NCBI RefSeq assembly: GCF_000426485.1
Contig: NZ_KE384529.1
Coordinates: 186,001 to 250,000, forward strand
Source of the DNA: Indolivaga capnocytophagoides DSM 22835
GTDB lineage: Bacteria > Bacteroidota > Bacteroidia > Bacteroidales > Dysgonomonadaceae
Length of the DNA: 64,000 nt
Reading direction: 5' to 3'
Shown: positions 19,689 through 29,539 of the stretch, piece by piece
Numbering within the stretch: position 1 is the stretch's first letter
How the letters are laid out: each line of letters begins with the position of its first letter
Made by a program: the position numbers and the translations under genes
The notes under the pieces: generated by a model
Database searches by the model: none
The model's input: the letters and a program-made list of their open reading frames with translations, nothing else
What the model was told of the DNA's origin: nothing

Positions 19689-19925
19689 AATTTGTCTAAA
19701 ATTGTGAATAATAAGTTTGTTTTAATATAAAGTCCTGAAAACCTAAGGAGTAAACTAAAATCTGAAAATATACTCAGAATTTATTCTACAAAATTAAAAA
19801 TTGAATGATCAAATAAAAGAATAAATACAAACTTATCAACAAACATTTTTTATCGGATAAAAAATGTTTGATTCAAAAAATCGACTTGAATTTCTTACTA
19901 CTTTTACATTCTCATTTTTTTCACT

Positions 19926-20822
19926 ATGTTTGCATTAAATAGTTATAAATTTCACTTAATAGCAATACTAACGGTTATTGTTTGGGGTACTACATTTGTA
20001 TCGACCAAGATACTTATCAATCACGGACTTTCACCTGTCGAAATTTTCTTGTACCGCTTTCTACTGGCATATATCGGAATCTGGTTTATCTGTCCCCGAA
20101 AATTATTTGCGAATACGACAAAAGATGAACTTTTATTTGCTGTATCCGGATTATGCGGCGGCGCATTGTATTTTATATTCGAAAATACGGCTTTGGGAAT
20201 CACATTGGCATCGAATGTATCACTTATTATCTGTACCTCTCCTATCTTTACAGCGCTATTGTCGTGGATCCTATACAAAAAGGAAAAACTTAAATCATCT
20301 TTGATATTCGGTTCATTAACAGCCTTTCTGGGTGTAGCTCTGGTTGTGTTTAATGGAAGCTTTATACTCAGCATCAATCCTCTTGGAGATATGTTAACGA
20401 TACTGGCAGCCTTGTCATGGGCTTTTTACGGAATTATTTTAAGACAGTTGAATGGTCGCTACTCTACCTTATTTATCACTCGCAAAGTTTTCTTTTATGG
20501 AATCATAACTATGCTTCCTTTCTTCGCATTGAAGTCTTCAACACTCAATCCTCAATTGTTAGACACTCCTGTAATTTTATTCAATATTATTTTTCTAGGG
20601 CTGGTCGCATCCCTCCTTTGCTTTATAGCATGGAATATGGCTGTAAAAGAACTGGGCGTTGTGCAGACTTCTAATTACATCTATTTTGTACCTTTAATTA
20701 CATTGCTGACTTCAGCGATTGTAATTGACGAACATATCACCATTATTGCTCTCATAGGCACAATATTAATATTATCGGGCGTATACATTGCAGAAAAAGG
20801 ATTCAGACGATCTAAGTCGTAA
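19926..20822 (+). CDS. EamA/DMT-superfamily transporter
   Basis: Inner-membrane drug/metabolite transporter of 298 residues with about ten hydrophobic segments in two homologous EamA halves (TVIVWGTTFVSTKILI at the start of the first; ILAALSWAFYGIILRQ at the start of the second). Substrate unknown; many relatives export amino acids or metabolites. Start ATG at 19926. It is convergent with a truncated AraC-type regulator gene that ends only 31 nt away. Confidence 0.9.
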   Translation: MFALNSYKFHLIAILTVIVWGTTFVSTKILINHGLSPVEIFLYRFLLAYIGIWFICPRKLFANTTKDELLFAVSGLCGGALYFIFENTALGITLASNVSLIICTSPIFTALLSWILYKKEKLKSSLIFGSLTAFLGVALVVFNGSFILSINPLGDMLTILAALSWAFYGIILRQLNGRYSTLFITRKVFFYGIITMLPFFALKSSTLNPQLLDTPVILFNIIFLGLVASLLCFIAWNMAVKELGVVQTSNYIYFVPLITLLTSAIVIDEHITIIALIGTILILSGVYIAEKGFRRSKS

Positions 20823-20853
20823 ATTCTAATTATCCTCTGCAATTAATAGTTAA

Positions 20854-21444
20854 TCAACCCAAACAGCTTTGTCCCGAAAAGCCCGATTCGTTTGAGATAA
20901 AAGGGAACAAATAACAAATTTCCTCTTTTGTATAATTAGCTTTTAGAATAAAGAATAACTCTTTTGTTTTCAATTCGAAATAATGAATACATCTCAATCC
21001 ATTATTCATACATTCTCTCAGATTATCCAGAAACATACGCATAAATGCATTCATTCTCAAGGAATGAATTCTTGCCAGTCCGGAATCATTCAAATCTATA
21101 CAACAAGAAGTTTTCGCATAAGATATATTCGGAGACAAAAATATATCTGAGTATTTTCCCAAGTCATCTATTCTGAATACAATAAAAGAACACTCACTCA
21201 TAGCTGTATATGAAAAGTATTTTCCTGTAGGAATAAGAAATATTTCATTTTTATCAGCTATATATTCGGGCAAATCTTTTATTTTAAGGTTAATAATTCC
21301 ATCTAAAAAAAACACTATTTCATTATCGCATAACGTAACGAAACCTTTAGCATTTTTATTTAATTTGATTACTTCTATTATTGGTTTATCCGAGCTATTA
21401 TAATCAGAACACTTCAAGGGTTCTCTTTTATATAATAAATCCAT
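20854..21444 (-). pseudogene. AraC-type regulator missing its C-terminal DNA-binding domain
   Basis: 196 residues resembling the N-terminal sensor half of a Bacteroidales AraC-family regulator (cupin-like part, then LRECMNNGLRCIHYFELKTK and ELFFILKANYTKEEICYLFP). In intact relatives, as I recall them, the following text continues into the two helix-turn-helix units. Here the frame ends at SNESGFSGQSCLG, and only 31 nt remain before the convergent DMT gene, so the DNA-binding domain is not merely frameshifted but absent. Either a decayed gene or a truncated sensor that might act by dimerising with intact paralogues; decay is more likely. Confidence 0.65.
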
Positions 21445-21856
21445 AAATGTTGCCTAGTTTGTTAATAATTAAGTTTGTCCTTTGTCAAAAACTTATCAAA
21501 AGTAATAGGTTAGGAACAAAATAAAGAAAATTAACAAGAGAAATATCCAGCCATCTTTTTCTTTTTCAGTTAAAATGACTAATTAAACAACCAATAAAAG
21601 ACAAAAAAAGTCTAAAAAACGAGACAAACACTCAGTTTAAGAGCAAAAACACAAAAACAGACATAGATAAAGTGTTATCATCCTTTTAACAAATCAAACC
21701 TATATACAAGCTTGTTTTCATAGATAATTATGAGGTATATCTTTAGGATAAACGACTATTTATATCCTTTTGTAATATTGAGCATTAAAAAACAGATGAT
21801 CCATCTCTTATTTTGTTAATTTTGTAAGAGAGCTTTTCTTTAATAAGAACTACAAT
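21445..21856. other. Intergenic region upstream of sbcD
   Basis: 412 nt, AT-rich, between the divergent AraC remnant and sbcD. The only supportable signal is TAATTTTG at 21817-21824 (plus strand), a -7-like box giving a leader of roughly 25 nt for sbcD. No gene seen. Confidence 0.4.
21817..21824 (+). promoter_or_regulatory. Candidate -7 box of sbcDC
   Basis: TAATTTTG matches TAnnTTTG, 32 nt before the sbcD ATG. A -33 element is not evident. Confidence 0.4.
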
Positions 21857-23068
21857 ATGCGTTTACTTCATACAGCCGATTGGCATATCGGGCAATACTT
21901 CTTCGGTTACGACCGCAAGGAAGAACATAAATTTTTCTTCGAATGGTTGAAAAAGACTATAAGAGAATATAATGCTGATGCATTACTGGTAGCGGGCGAT
22001 GTATTTGACAGCCCGAATCCATCAGCCGAATCTCAGAAAATATACTTTAGATTTCTAAGAGAAGTATCCTTGGGAAATCCGAACTTGCAAATAATTATTA
22101 CCGCCGGCAATCACGATTCCGCTGCCCGATTGGAAGCTCCGGGCCCTCTACTCGAAGATATGAATATAAGGATAAAGGGAATTATACGTAAGAATGAAGA
22201 CGGATTGATTGATTATCAGAATCTTTTTGTTCCTCTTTCAAAAGACAACCAAATAAATGGTTGGTGTATAGCTGTACCCTATCTTAGGCAAGGAGATTAT
22301 CCAAATGCTGAAAGCTATTCAAAGGGAGTAAAAGAAATGTATGACAACCTGTATAATGAATTGCTGAAAGTAAAAGAACCTCATGTTCCCATTATAATTA
22401 TGGGGCATTTACAAGCTACCGGATCGGAGGTTTCTGAAAACGACCGATCGGAACGTACCATCATAGGTGGCCTGGAATGTATATCGCCGGAAGTTTTCGA
22501 CCGCAAGGATATTGTATACACAGCTTTGGGACATCTCCATAAAGCTCAACGTGTATCGGGACGTGAAAATGTCAGATATTCGGGTAGCCCTCTGCCTATG
22601 TCTTTTGCCGAAAAGAACTATAAACAGGGAATTAATCTGATTGAGATCGAAAAGGATGAACTAAAACAAATATCAAGAATTGATTTCGAACCTCCGGTTA
22701 AACTAATCAGCCTACCCAAAACACCAAAACCTTTAGATGAAGTGCTAAGCGAAATATCCCAATTACCAAATGGAGAAGTTCATTCCGATTCTCCTTATCT
22801 GGAGCTTAAAGTACTTATAACAGAACCTGAGCCCTCGATGAGAAATCAGATCGAAGAAGCACTTAAAGGTAAATCTGTCCGACTGACAAGTGCTGTGCCT
22901 TATAAACTAAAGCACAACAAAGAAAGTAAAGCCATCACTTATGAAGAATTAAGGACAATCAATCCGATGGAAATGGCCGAAGATGTTTTTCTATCCCGAT
23001 TCGGAAATGAAATGCCCGATTCGATGAAATCATTGTTACAAAATGTAATAGAGGAGGTCAACCGATGA
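21857..23068 (+). CDS. sbcD: Exonuclease subunit SbcD
   Basis: Mre11-type nuclease subunit of SbcCD, a manganese-dependent endo/exonuclease that cuts hairpins and protein-blocked DNA ends. 403 residues. Metallophosphoesterase motifs in order: LLHTADWHIGQ, AGDVFDSPNPS, ITAGNHDS, MGHLQATG and ALGHLHKAQ. The C-terminal capping domain follows. The stop overlaps the sbcC start (ATGA, 4 nt), so the two subunits are translationally coupled. Confidence 0.96.
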   Translation: MRLLHTADWHIGQYFFGYDRKEEHKFFFEWLKKTIREYNADALLVAGDVFDSPNPSAESQKIYFRFLREVSLGNPNLQIIITAGNHDSAARLEAPGPLLEDMNIRIKGIIRKNEDGLIDYQNLFVPLSKDNQINGWCIAVPYLRQGDYPNAESYSKGVKEMYDNLYNELLKVKEPHVPIIIMGHLQATGSEVSENDRSERTIIGGLECISPEVFDRKDIVYTALGHLHKAQRVSGRENVRYSGSPLPMSFAEKNYKQGINLIEIEKDELKQISRIDFEPPVKLISLPKTPKPLDEVLSEISQLPNGEVHSDSPYLELKVLITEPEPSMRNQIEEALKGKSVRLTSAVPYKLKHNKESKAITYEELRTINPMEMAEDVFLSRFGNEMPDSMKSLLQNVIEEVNR

Positions 23069-26000
23069 AAATATTAGCTATCAGAGGTAAAAATCTGGCA
23101 TCTCTCGAAAATGAATTTGCTGTAGATTTTACATCAGAACCTCTTCAATCCGCAGGAATATTTGCAATAACAGGTCCTACCGGAGCAGGAAAATCAACTC
23201 TGCTTGATGCTTTGTGTCTTGCATTGTTTGATGATGCTCCCCGATTAAGCAAAGCCGAGCAATTAAAAATAGAAGACGAGAATCTGGATAATATCACACT
23301 GAAAGACAGCCGCAATATTTTACGGAAAGGAACTGCCGAAGGTTATGCCGAGGTAGACTTCGTTGCTCTCAACGGAGATAAATACCGCTCTCGCTGGATG
23401 GTAAGAAGAGCTAGAGGAAAAGCTGACGGTGCCCTGCAAAACACAAGTATAAAGCTGGAAAATCTTTCGACTCAAACTGAAGAACAAGGTACTAAGAAAG
23501 ATATACTAAACAGAATAACCGAAGTTATAGGGCTGACATTCGACCAGTTTACACGTGCTGTGCTGTTAGCACAAGGCGATTTTGCGACATTCCTGAAAGC
23601 CAGACAAAACGAAAAAGCCGAACTTCTCGAAAAGTTAACAGGAACAGAAATATACTCTAAAATATCTGCCCTTATATTTCAAAAGACCAATGAAGCCAAG
23701 ACATCATTAGATATTATCAATCAAAGGAAAGCCGATATTAAACTTTTAACAGATGAAGAATTTGAATCGGCTGTTAAGGAAAAAGAATCCCTGCAAAAGG
23801 AAACTGAACCGATCAAAGAGCAATTATCCGTTATAGAAAAAAAACTGAACTGGATAAAAGATAATGATCAGCTAAAGAAAGAAAGCATTCTCGCCAAAAC
23901 TAATTTAACTACAGTTCAATCTAAAATAGAAGATGCAGCGAAACGCTACGAATATATCTCTATGCTAGATTCATCGCAAGAAATACGGGATAGCTATATC
24001 GAATTAATCAATAAACAGAAACAGCAAATTAGCCTTTCTGCCAATCTACAACTAAAAGAGACCGAATTAAAAACTGCTCAGGAAAAAGCCAAAATAGCGG
24101 ATCAAAACCTAAAGGTCCTGAAAGTTCAGGTAGAAGAACTTGATCAGAAATACCTAGCAATCAGACCTGATATAGACCGTGCTAAAGAATTGGATATCCA
24201 AATAAAATCGACAAGCATACAAGTATCTGAAAACCAGAAGAACCTCGAACTCCATCTGGAAGTATCTAAAAAGACAAGCCGGAATATAGCTGAACTGCAA
24301 GTTCAATTGCAAAAAGCAAAAGAGACTAAGGTATCTATTGAAAAATGGTTTGACGACCATAAACAATATGATAGAATAATTCCCCGTATCGACCTCATTA
24401 TAAACCTCCTGAAAGCATCTGAAGCAAACAGAATACAGAAAGACAATACGCTAAAAGATCTGAAATCAAGCAAAACGATACTGCAATCCAATACAAACCG
24501 ATTAAAACAGCAGGAAGAAGAAGCTGAACGCTTAAACAATCTTCTTCCGTCTGAAATTCTAAGCCTAAGGGAAAAGCTGAAAGAAGGATATCCCTGTCCT
24601 GTGTGCGGAAATACGCATCATCACACGGAAATCTTCAAGAGTCAACAAGGCTCGATAAACGAATCCGAGCTAAACACTGCTAAGAAAAAAATAGCAGAAG
24701 ATATAAACCGAACCAAAGAAAGTATTGATCTTACACAAAAGAACATCACCATATTTCAAACTCACATATCCGGGTTCGAACAACGCTATGCAGAATCTAT
24801 CGAAGAATTAAAAAAAGACCTGAATACCTTGCCCAACTGGGAAATAAGAAATCAACAAGGCATATTGGCTAAAGAGCTTTCCGACATTACTACTATCTGG
24901 AATGAGAATAAGGTGAAACTCGAGACTTGTTCTATATCAATGGACACAAATACCGTTAAGTTGGAAGCCGAACAAAAGTCTTTAGAAATAAGTTTAGGCG
25001 AGATCAAACAACGTTCGGAAAATCTAGATAATCAATCAACGGTACTCAAAAAAGATACTGAAGAACGACTTCAGATACTAAAAGGAAAGAGCATAGATGA
25101 AATAGAGAAAAGATATACCTATCTCAAAGAAGATTACTCTAACAAATACGAACAACAAAGGCAGCTCCGAGAAAAAGCCGAAGCCGAAAAATCAACGGTA
25201 TCGGGTATCATCTCTCAACTCAAAAATGACATCGAGAATAATTTAAAGGAGATAAGCAGATTGGAAGATATTATCCAAACATGGCTAAATCATAACAGTA
25301 CGATCACACCTGAAAGACTGCAGGATCTCATGTCTAAATCTAAAACATGGATTGATCAGGAGAAAGCTTATCTCAACGACTTAAAAAATCAGGAACTTAT
25401 TCAATCAACTACTTTAGAAGAACGAAATATCCGCTTACAAAAGCATCAGGAAAAAGGAGAAAAACCCGAAGAAAGCCTGACTCTGGAAAATCTACAGACA
25501 CAATCTGATGAATTATCAGCGAAGCAACAAATACAGAATAACCGCTTAATGGAAATTCATGTAACTCTTTCGTCTCATCAACAAAACAAAGAACGCCTAA
25601 AAGGGTTCGAAGCAGAAATCAGAACGAAAGAAGAACTATACAATAACTGGGCTAAGTTGAATGACCTGTTGGGGTCTGCTAATGGAAATAAGTTCAAAGC
25701 AATAGCTCAAGGTTATACACTGGATGTTTTACTAGGATATGCCAATAAGCATCTGGAAGAATTATCGAAACGTTATAAACTCGAAAAAATCCCGAATACG
25801 TTGGCTTTGCAGGTTATCGACAATGATATGCTGGGTGAAGTACGCACTGTACACTCGTTATCGGGCGGAGAATCATTTCTGATCTCACTCTCACTGGCTT
25901 TGGGGTTATCCTCCCTTTCTTCCAATAGGATGAAGATCGAATCACTGTTTATAGATGAAGGATTCGGTTCTCTTGACATTGAGACTCTCGGTATTGCTAT

Positions 26001-26142
26001 GGATGCATTGGAAAGTCTCCAGACGCAAGGTCGAAAGATAGGAGTGATATCTCATGTCGAAGAAATGAAAGAGCGTATATCCACACAGATACAGGTAACG
26101 AAATCAGCAAACGGAAAAAGTGTCATAAAAGTTATAGGATAA
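23065..26142 (+). CDS. sbcC: Exonuclease subunit SbcC (SMC/Rad50-like ATPase)
   Basis: 1025-residue ATPase partner of SbcD. Walker A in TGPTGAGKSTLLDAL near residue 38; two long coiled-coil arms; zinc-hook CPVC at Cys511-Cys514 in the middle, the dimerisation apex; C-terminal signature SLSGGESFLISLSLALGLSS and Walker B in SLFIDEGFGSLD. All functional elements are present. Overlaps sbcD by 4 nt. Confidence 0.96.
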   Translation: MKILAIRGKNLASLENEFAVDFTSEPLQSAGIFAITGPTGAGKSTLLDALCLALFDDAPRLSKAEQLKIEDENLDNITLKDSRNILRKGTAEGYAEVDFVALNGDKYRSRWMVRRARGKADGALQNTSIKLENLSTQTEEQGTKKDILNRITEVIGLTFDQFTRAVLLAQGDFATFLKARQNEKAELLEKLTGTEIYSKISALIFQKTNEAKTSLDIINQRKADIKLLTDEEFESAVKEKESLQKETEPIKEQLSVIEKKLNWIKDNDQLKKESILAKTNLTTVQSKIEDAAKRYEYISMLDSSQEIRDSYIELINKQKQQISLSANLQLKETELKTAQEKAKIADQNLKVLKVQVEELDQKYLAIRPDIDRAKELDIQIKSTSIQVSENQKNLELHLEVSKKTSRNIAELQVQLQKAKETKVSIEKWFDDHKQYDRIIPRIDLIINLLKASEANRIQKDNTLKDLKSSKTILQSNTNRLKQQEEEAERLNNLLPSEILSLREKLKEGYPCPVCGNTHHHTEIFKSQQGSINESELNTAKKKIAEDINRTKESIDLTQKNITIFQTHISGFEQRYAESIEELKKDLNTLPNWEIRNQQGILAKELSDITTIWNENKVKLETCSISMDTNTVKLEAEQKSLEISLGEIKQRSENLDNQSTVLKKDTEERLQILKGKSIDEIEKRYTYLKEDYSNKYEQQRQLREKAEAEKSTVSGIISQLKNDIENNLKEISRLEDIIQTWLNHNSTITPERLQDLMSKSKTWIDQEKAYLNDLKNQELIQSTTLEERNIRLQKHQEKGEKPEESLTLENLQTQSDELSAKQQIQNNRLMEIHVTLSSHQQNKERLKGFEAEIRTKEELYNNWAKLNDLLGSANGNKFKAIAQGYTLDVLLGYANKHLEELSKRYKLEKIPNTLALQVIDNDMLGEVRTVHSLSGGESFLISLSLALGLSSLSSNRMKIESLFIDEGFGSLDIETLGIAMDALESLQTQGRKIGVISHVEEMKERISTQIQVTKSANGKSVIKVIG

Positions 26143-26193
26143 AATTAGATTCTATCCGATTTTGACTATCCCATTACGTCAGTACCGAATACT

Positions 26194-26385
26194 TCAATTT
26201 TCGTTTTTCTGCTTTTGTGTAATAATCTTAGGAAAGTCTATCAACTGAAAAACTTCTCTAAATACACTCAGTACACCTATATACGTTGACGAATACTCAG
26301 TATTAATATCCTGTCCGTTAGTCTCAAAAGTACAGCATTCTTCCAAAGAAGAATCTTTCTGATTGATGTTATAAACTTGTGCCAT
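26194..26385 (-). CDS. Small hypothetical protein
   Basis: 63 residues, ATG at 26385, no signal peptide or membrane segment. The sequence (MAQVYNINQKDSSLEECCTF, then ETNGQDINTEYSSTYIGV) is not recognised. It is kept because it is not a shadow of another gene, its composition is ordinary for coding DNA here, and the flanks are plainly non-coding. It lacks an obvious promoter. It is convergent with sbcC, 51 nt away. Confidence 0.4.
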   Translation of the reverse strand: MAQVYNINQKDSSLEECCTFETNGQDINTEYSSTYIGVLSVFREVFQLIDFPKIITQKQKNEN

Positions 26386-26727
26386 AGTTCTAATTTTTTT
26401 TATATAATAAAACCTAACTATAATGCTAATTGAAATACTGTTTTAGCTATTTGTTTCGTTACATAACTAAATATACATAAAATAATAAAGTTTCACAAAT
26501 CTAAATTGATTAAATATTAAATTTTGTTATATTTTTTACATCCAGCAATAGAATAACACATTAAACAACTAATAATAAATGCTTTAAAAAGAAGATTTAC
26601 CCATATAATATTCTATCAATGCAAAAAACGTCTCTTTAAATGAACAAGCTAAAATAAAACTGAGGAAAGGATAATCTTTCTTTTAAAAACATCAGTAAGC
26701 CATAGACGAAACTTAATTCGAAACTTT
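26386..26727. other. AT-rich intergenic stretch between the small gene and glpC
   Basis: 342 nt with no coding potential or clear hairpin. A TTCGAAAC sequence occurs near 26717-26725, just past the glpC stop; it resembles the putative GlpR half-site but lies in the wrong place to act as an operator. Confidence 0.35.
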
Positions 26728-27945
26728 TCAGACCTCCAAAGCCATTGCTAATATAGATATAGGATGTTCGCATCGCTTAGATGTAGACATTTCGATCTGC
26801 CATTTACATGTTTCGCAGTCTGTCACCACATAATCTATATCACTTGACTCTATCTGGTCGAACAAACCTTGGCCAATATCCTGAGATGTTTTATAATTTT
26901 CCTTTTTGAAACCATAGGTTCCTGCAATGCCGCAACATTGAGAATCCAATACCTTCAATTCAATATTCGGGATCAGCTTCAATAATTCGAGTGAGTAATA
27001 TGCCCATCCGAGTTTCTCCATATGACAAGGAGTATGATATGCAACTTTTATCTTCTCTTTCTTGAACTTCAAATCCAATTCTCCTTTACTTAACAACCGA
27101 TAAATATAACGGGTTGCCAATTCTATATCATCTTTTATATCCTTTGTGTCTATATCCAATAAATGAGGGTATTCGTCCCGAATTGTAAACGTACATGTAG
27201 ATGATGTCGCTACAACAGGTATCTTTTTATCAACGATAGATTCTCTCAGCGATTCCACATTAACTCTGGCTTGTTTTTTCGCCTGATTTATAAACCCATT
27301 GGAAATAAGAGCCACCCCGCAGCATTTTTCTTTTCGCAGCAACTGCACCCCGATACCCAAAGTATTAAATACAGTCACTAGATCTTTTCCCAGTTGCGGA
27401 TTATTGTAATTTGCATAGCAACCATGAAAATAACTCACCTGTTTAGAATATTGCTTCTGCTTGTCAGCCTGTTTTTTATACCAGCCCTCGAATGTTCCGA
27501 ATGAATATTTAGGAAAAGTGCGCCTGTGATCTATCTGTAATGCAACATCCAGAACTGACTTTGTAACATTCAATCCCAGCATTGTATTTACAATAGGAGC
27601 AAACGGAGTTGCCAGCGTCCCAACCAAATCGGTATTAGCTAGTATGAAATCCCTGACCTTCGGTTTCTTTTTACTATACTTGATTCGAGCCGATTGAATA
27701 ATATCTCCGATCCTTACATTCGAAGGACAAGAAACTTCACAACGTTTACAATTAAGACAAAGCTTCAGTGCTTCATCATAAAAATACCCTTTTTTCAATC
27801 TGAGCCGTTCACCATCGGGTCCGGCCTGTTTAGGTCCCGGATAATCAGGATTTACAGCCGACACCGGACAATACACTGTACATATTGTACATTTTATACA
27901 TTGTTCGAAGTTGTTGGCACTTATATTATGTTGTTGTAAGTTCAT
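26728..27945 (-). CDS. glpC: Anaerobic glycerol-3-phosphate dehydrogenase subunit C
   Basis: Iron-sulfur electron-transfer subunit linking GlpAB to membrane quinones. 405 residues. Two 4Fe-4S sets: CIKCTICTVYCP (17-28) and CLNCKRCEVSCP (62-73). Two cysteine-rich CCG domains: YFHGCYANYNNP with KEKCCG, and YHTPCHMEKLG with DSQCCGIAGTYG. Standard length. It is separated from glpB by 336 nt that contain two dispersed repeats, unlike the tight glpA-glpB junction, so transcription may be partly uncoupled. Confidence 0.93.
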   Translation of the reverse strand: MNLQQHNISANNFEQCIKCTICTVYCPVSAVNPDYPGPKQAGPDGERLRLKKGYFYDEALKLCLNCKRCEVSCPSNVRIGDIIQSARIKYSKKKPKVRDFILANTDLVGTLATPFAPIVNTMLGLNVTKSVLDVALQIDHRRTFPKYSFGTFEGWYKKQADKQKQYSKQVSYFHGCYANYNNPQLGKDLVTVFNTLGIGVQLLRKEKCCGVALISNGFINQAKKQARVNVESLRESIVDKKIPVVATSSTCTFTIRDEYPHLLDIDTKDIKDDIELATRYIYRLLSKGELDLKFKKEKIKVAYHTPCHMEKLGWAYYSLELLKLIPNIELKVLDSQCCGIAGTYGFKKENYKTSQDIGQGLFDQIESSDIDYVVTDCETCKWQIEMSTSKRCEHPISILAMALEV

Positions 27946-28047
27946 ATCTATTTAGTTTTAAGCAAAAAATTCTAAAATGGTAACAAAATCAGAGATCAAT
28001 AATCAGATAATAGTTATCAATAATACATTCACTAATAACATTTTACT

Positions 28048-28214
28048 AAAAAGGTAACAAAAGTGACACCGTTTATGCACACTTTGGGATGTTTCCTTTT
28101 TCACCACTCTGTCCCCTAAAGGGGATTTAACTGCCGTACGAAAAAGGTTGGGTTATTTCGAAAAAAGGTGACAAAAGTAACACGTTTTATATACATTTTA
28201 TCAGTCACCTTTTT
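28048..28214. repeat. Two GTNAC-AAAA-GTNAC repeats in the glpB-glpC gap
   Basis: Copy A at 28048-28075 (AAAAAGGTAACAAAAGTGAC start) and copy B at 28161-28189 (AAAAAGGTGACAAAAGTAAC start) are direct repeats. Copy B is closed by a perfect inverted repeat: AAAAAGGTGAC at 28162-28172 and GTCACCTTTTT at 28204-28214. Between them TCCCCTAAAGGGGA (28112-28125) forms a small hairpin. A third copy of the motif is at 42548-42604. The 336-nt gap has no gene. Confidence 0.7.
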
Positions 28215-28281
28215 CCTTTTCAGTTGATAACTGTTGACAGTAAACTGTTAACCGATCCCATCCCTTTCTCTATAGATAAAT

Positions 28282-29538
28282 TCAACTTTGCTTCAATATA
28301 TTATTTGCTATATGTAATGCAGTCAGTATAGAAACACCTGCACCAGTACCCTCTTTTACAGGATTAAAACCTTCAAGAATAGCACCCGAAACGAAAAGGT
28401 TTCGAATAGGTTCTCCCCCTTTCAATCCATTGAAAGCATTATCAGTCTTCACGCCAAATTGCTGATATCCCTGAGCTTTGAACATATTAGAATCATACCA
28501 TTGCTGGCGGTCAGATAAATAACTTACATCCAGATTAAAGATAGGCTCATACACCTGATCGGATGTCGCGATCAGTCCCTGACTAAAATAGCTTCCGGTT
28601 GCCAACACTACATTTTTTGCGACAAATGGAATATCTCCATGATTATAAGAATAAACTCTCGTAATAGAGTTATCCTCCGTATCTGCTTTCTTTATACTAT
28701 CACCCAGCATATATGTCCCACCCAATCGAAGGAAGTAATCATGCAGATATTGTTGAATCCGTATCCCCATAGCCGAAGGCGGCAATGTCGGCAGCAAAAA
28801 TATAGGTTTAGATACCATTCTTTTCAGATGGCTAATCGAATCGGATTTAAGCCCGATACACGCCGGAATTATAATAGCGTCGCTATTTCCGCTACGGTCA
28901 TTTAATATTTTTGAAAACAGATCAAGATTACTCTCTTTATCCAAGATGCGTGCAATATTAGTTGCTCTCAACTCACTGGGATTCCGTCTCAGATAATCAA
29001 GGTCGGGAAGATCAAAAATCTCAATATTACTTTCGGTTCCCAGTTTCAGAAATTCATCAGCTATAAACTGTGGATAAAAATCCAGAAACCCGGCAGGATT
29101 AAATATAGAAACCTTTTTCCATGGCAACTCAGAATCAGATTCGCTTATACCAAAGTCTGATACGGTAAGCCAGGTTGATTTCAATGTCCCCATCGGTGTA
29201 ATCCTGTAATGATTATTACGTGCACTGCCTTGCAGGGAAAGCCCTATGCCGGAGAGAAACGATTCTGCATATAGAGATAACTCTTTAAAGCTTTCTTTTC
29301 CTAATTTAGAATAAGGATGAGTCGGATTCGTTCTTATCAGATCCTCAACAGCAAGCAAAGGATCGGACACAGCCGAACCATCAGGTAGCGCATTCAGCAA
29401 ATCGAAAGACCCCGATGAAAAATGTAAGGCACTTTGTCCCGACGAAACGATCACACATCGCTGTCCTTCCTGCGACAAGCGAATACCGCATATAAGTCCG
29501 GATAATCCTCCTCCTATTATAATAGTATCAAATTTCAT
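28282..29538 (-). CDS. glpB: Anaerobic glycerol-3-phosphate dehydrogenase subunit B
   Basis: 418-residue FMN/FAD-binding subunit of the GlpABC complex. N-terminal dinucleotide-binding motif FDTIIIGGGLSGLICGIRLS, then GQSALHFSSGSFDLL, which is typical of GlpB. The C-terminal FAD-binding segment LFVSGAILEGFNPVKEGTGA is also visible. The ATG at 29538 lies one base after the glpA stop, so it is translated with glpA. Confidence 0.92.
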   Translation of the reverse strand: MKFDTIIIGGGLSGLICGIRLSQEGQRCVIVSSGQSALHFSSGSFDLLNALPDGSAVSDPLLAVEDLIRTNPTHPYSKLGKESFKELSLYAESFLSGIGLSLQGSARNNHYRITPMGTLKSTWLTVSDFGISESDSELPWKKVSIFNPAGFLDFYPQFIADEFLKLGTESNIEIFDLPDLDYLRRNPSELRATNIARILDKESNLDLFSKILNDRSGNSDAIIIPACIGLKSDSISHLKRMVSKPIFLLPTLPPSAMGIRIQQYLHDYFLRLGGTYMLGDSIKKADTEDNSITRVYSYNHGDIPFVAKNVVLATGSYFSQGLIATSDQVYEPIFNLDVSYLSDRQQWYDSNMFKAQGYQQFGVKTDNAFNGLKGGEPIRNLFVSGAILEGFNPVKEGTGAGVSILTALHIANNILKQS

Positions 29539-29539
29539 A

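Noticed and set aside
19728-19747. Possible ninth palindrome copy (TAAAGTCCTGAAAACCTAAG) upstream of the transglutaminase-like gene
   Set aside because: Resembles copy 3 at the first half only; no tail homology, so not counted.
28048-28214. Short direct repeats considered as a CRISPR array
   Set aside because: Only two units, unequal spacing, no cas genes; fits dispersed repeats better.
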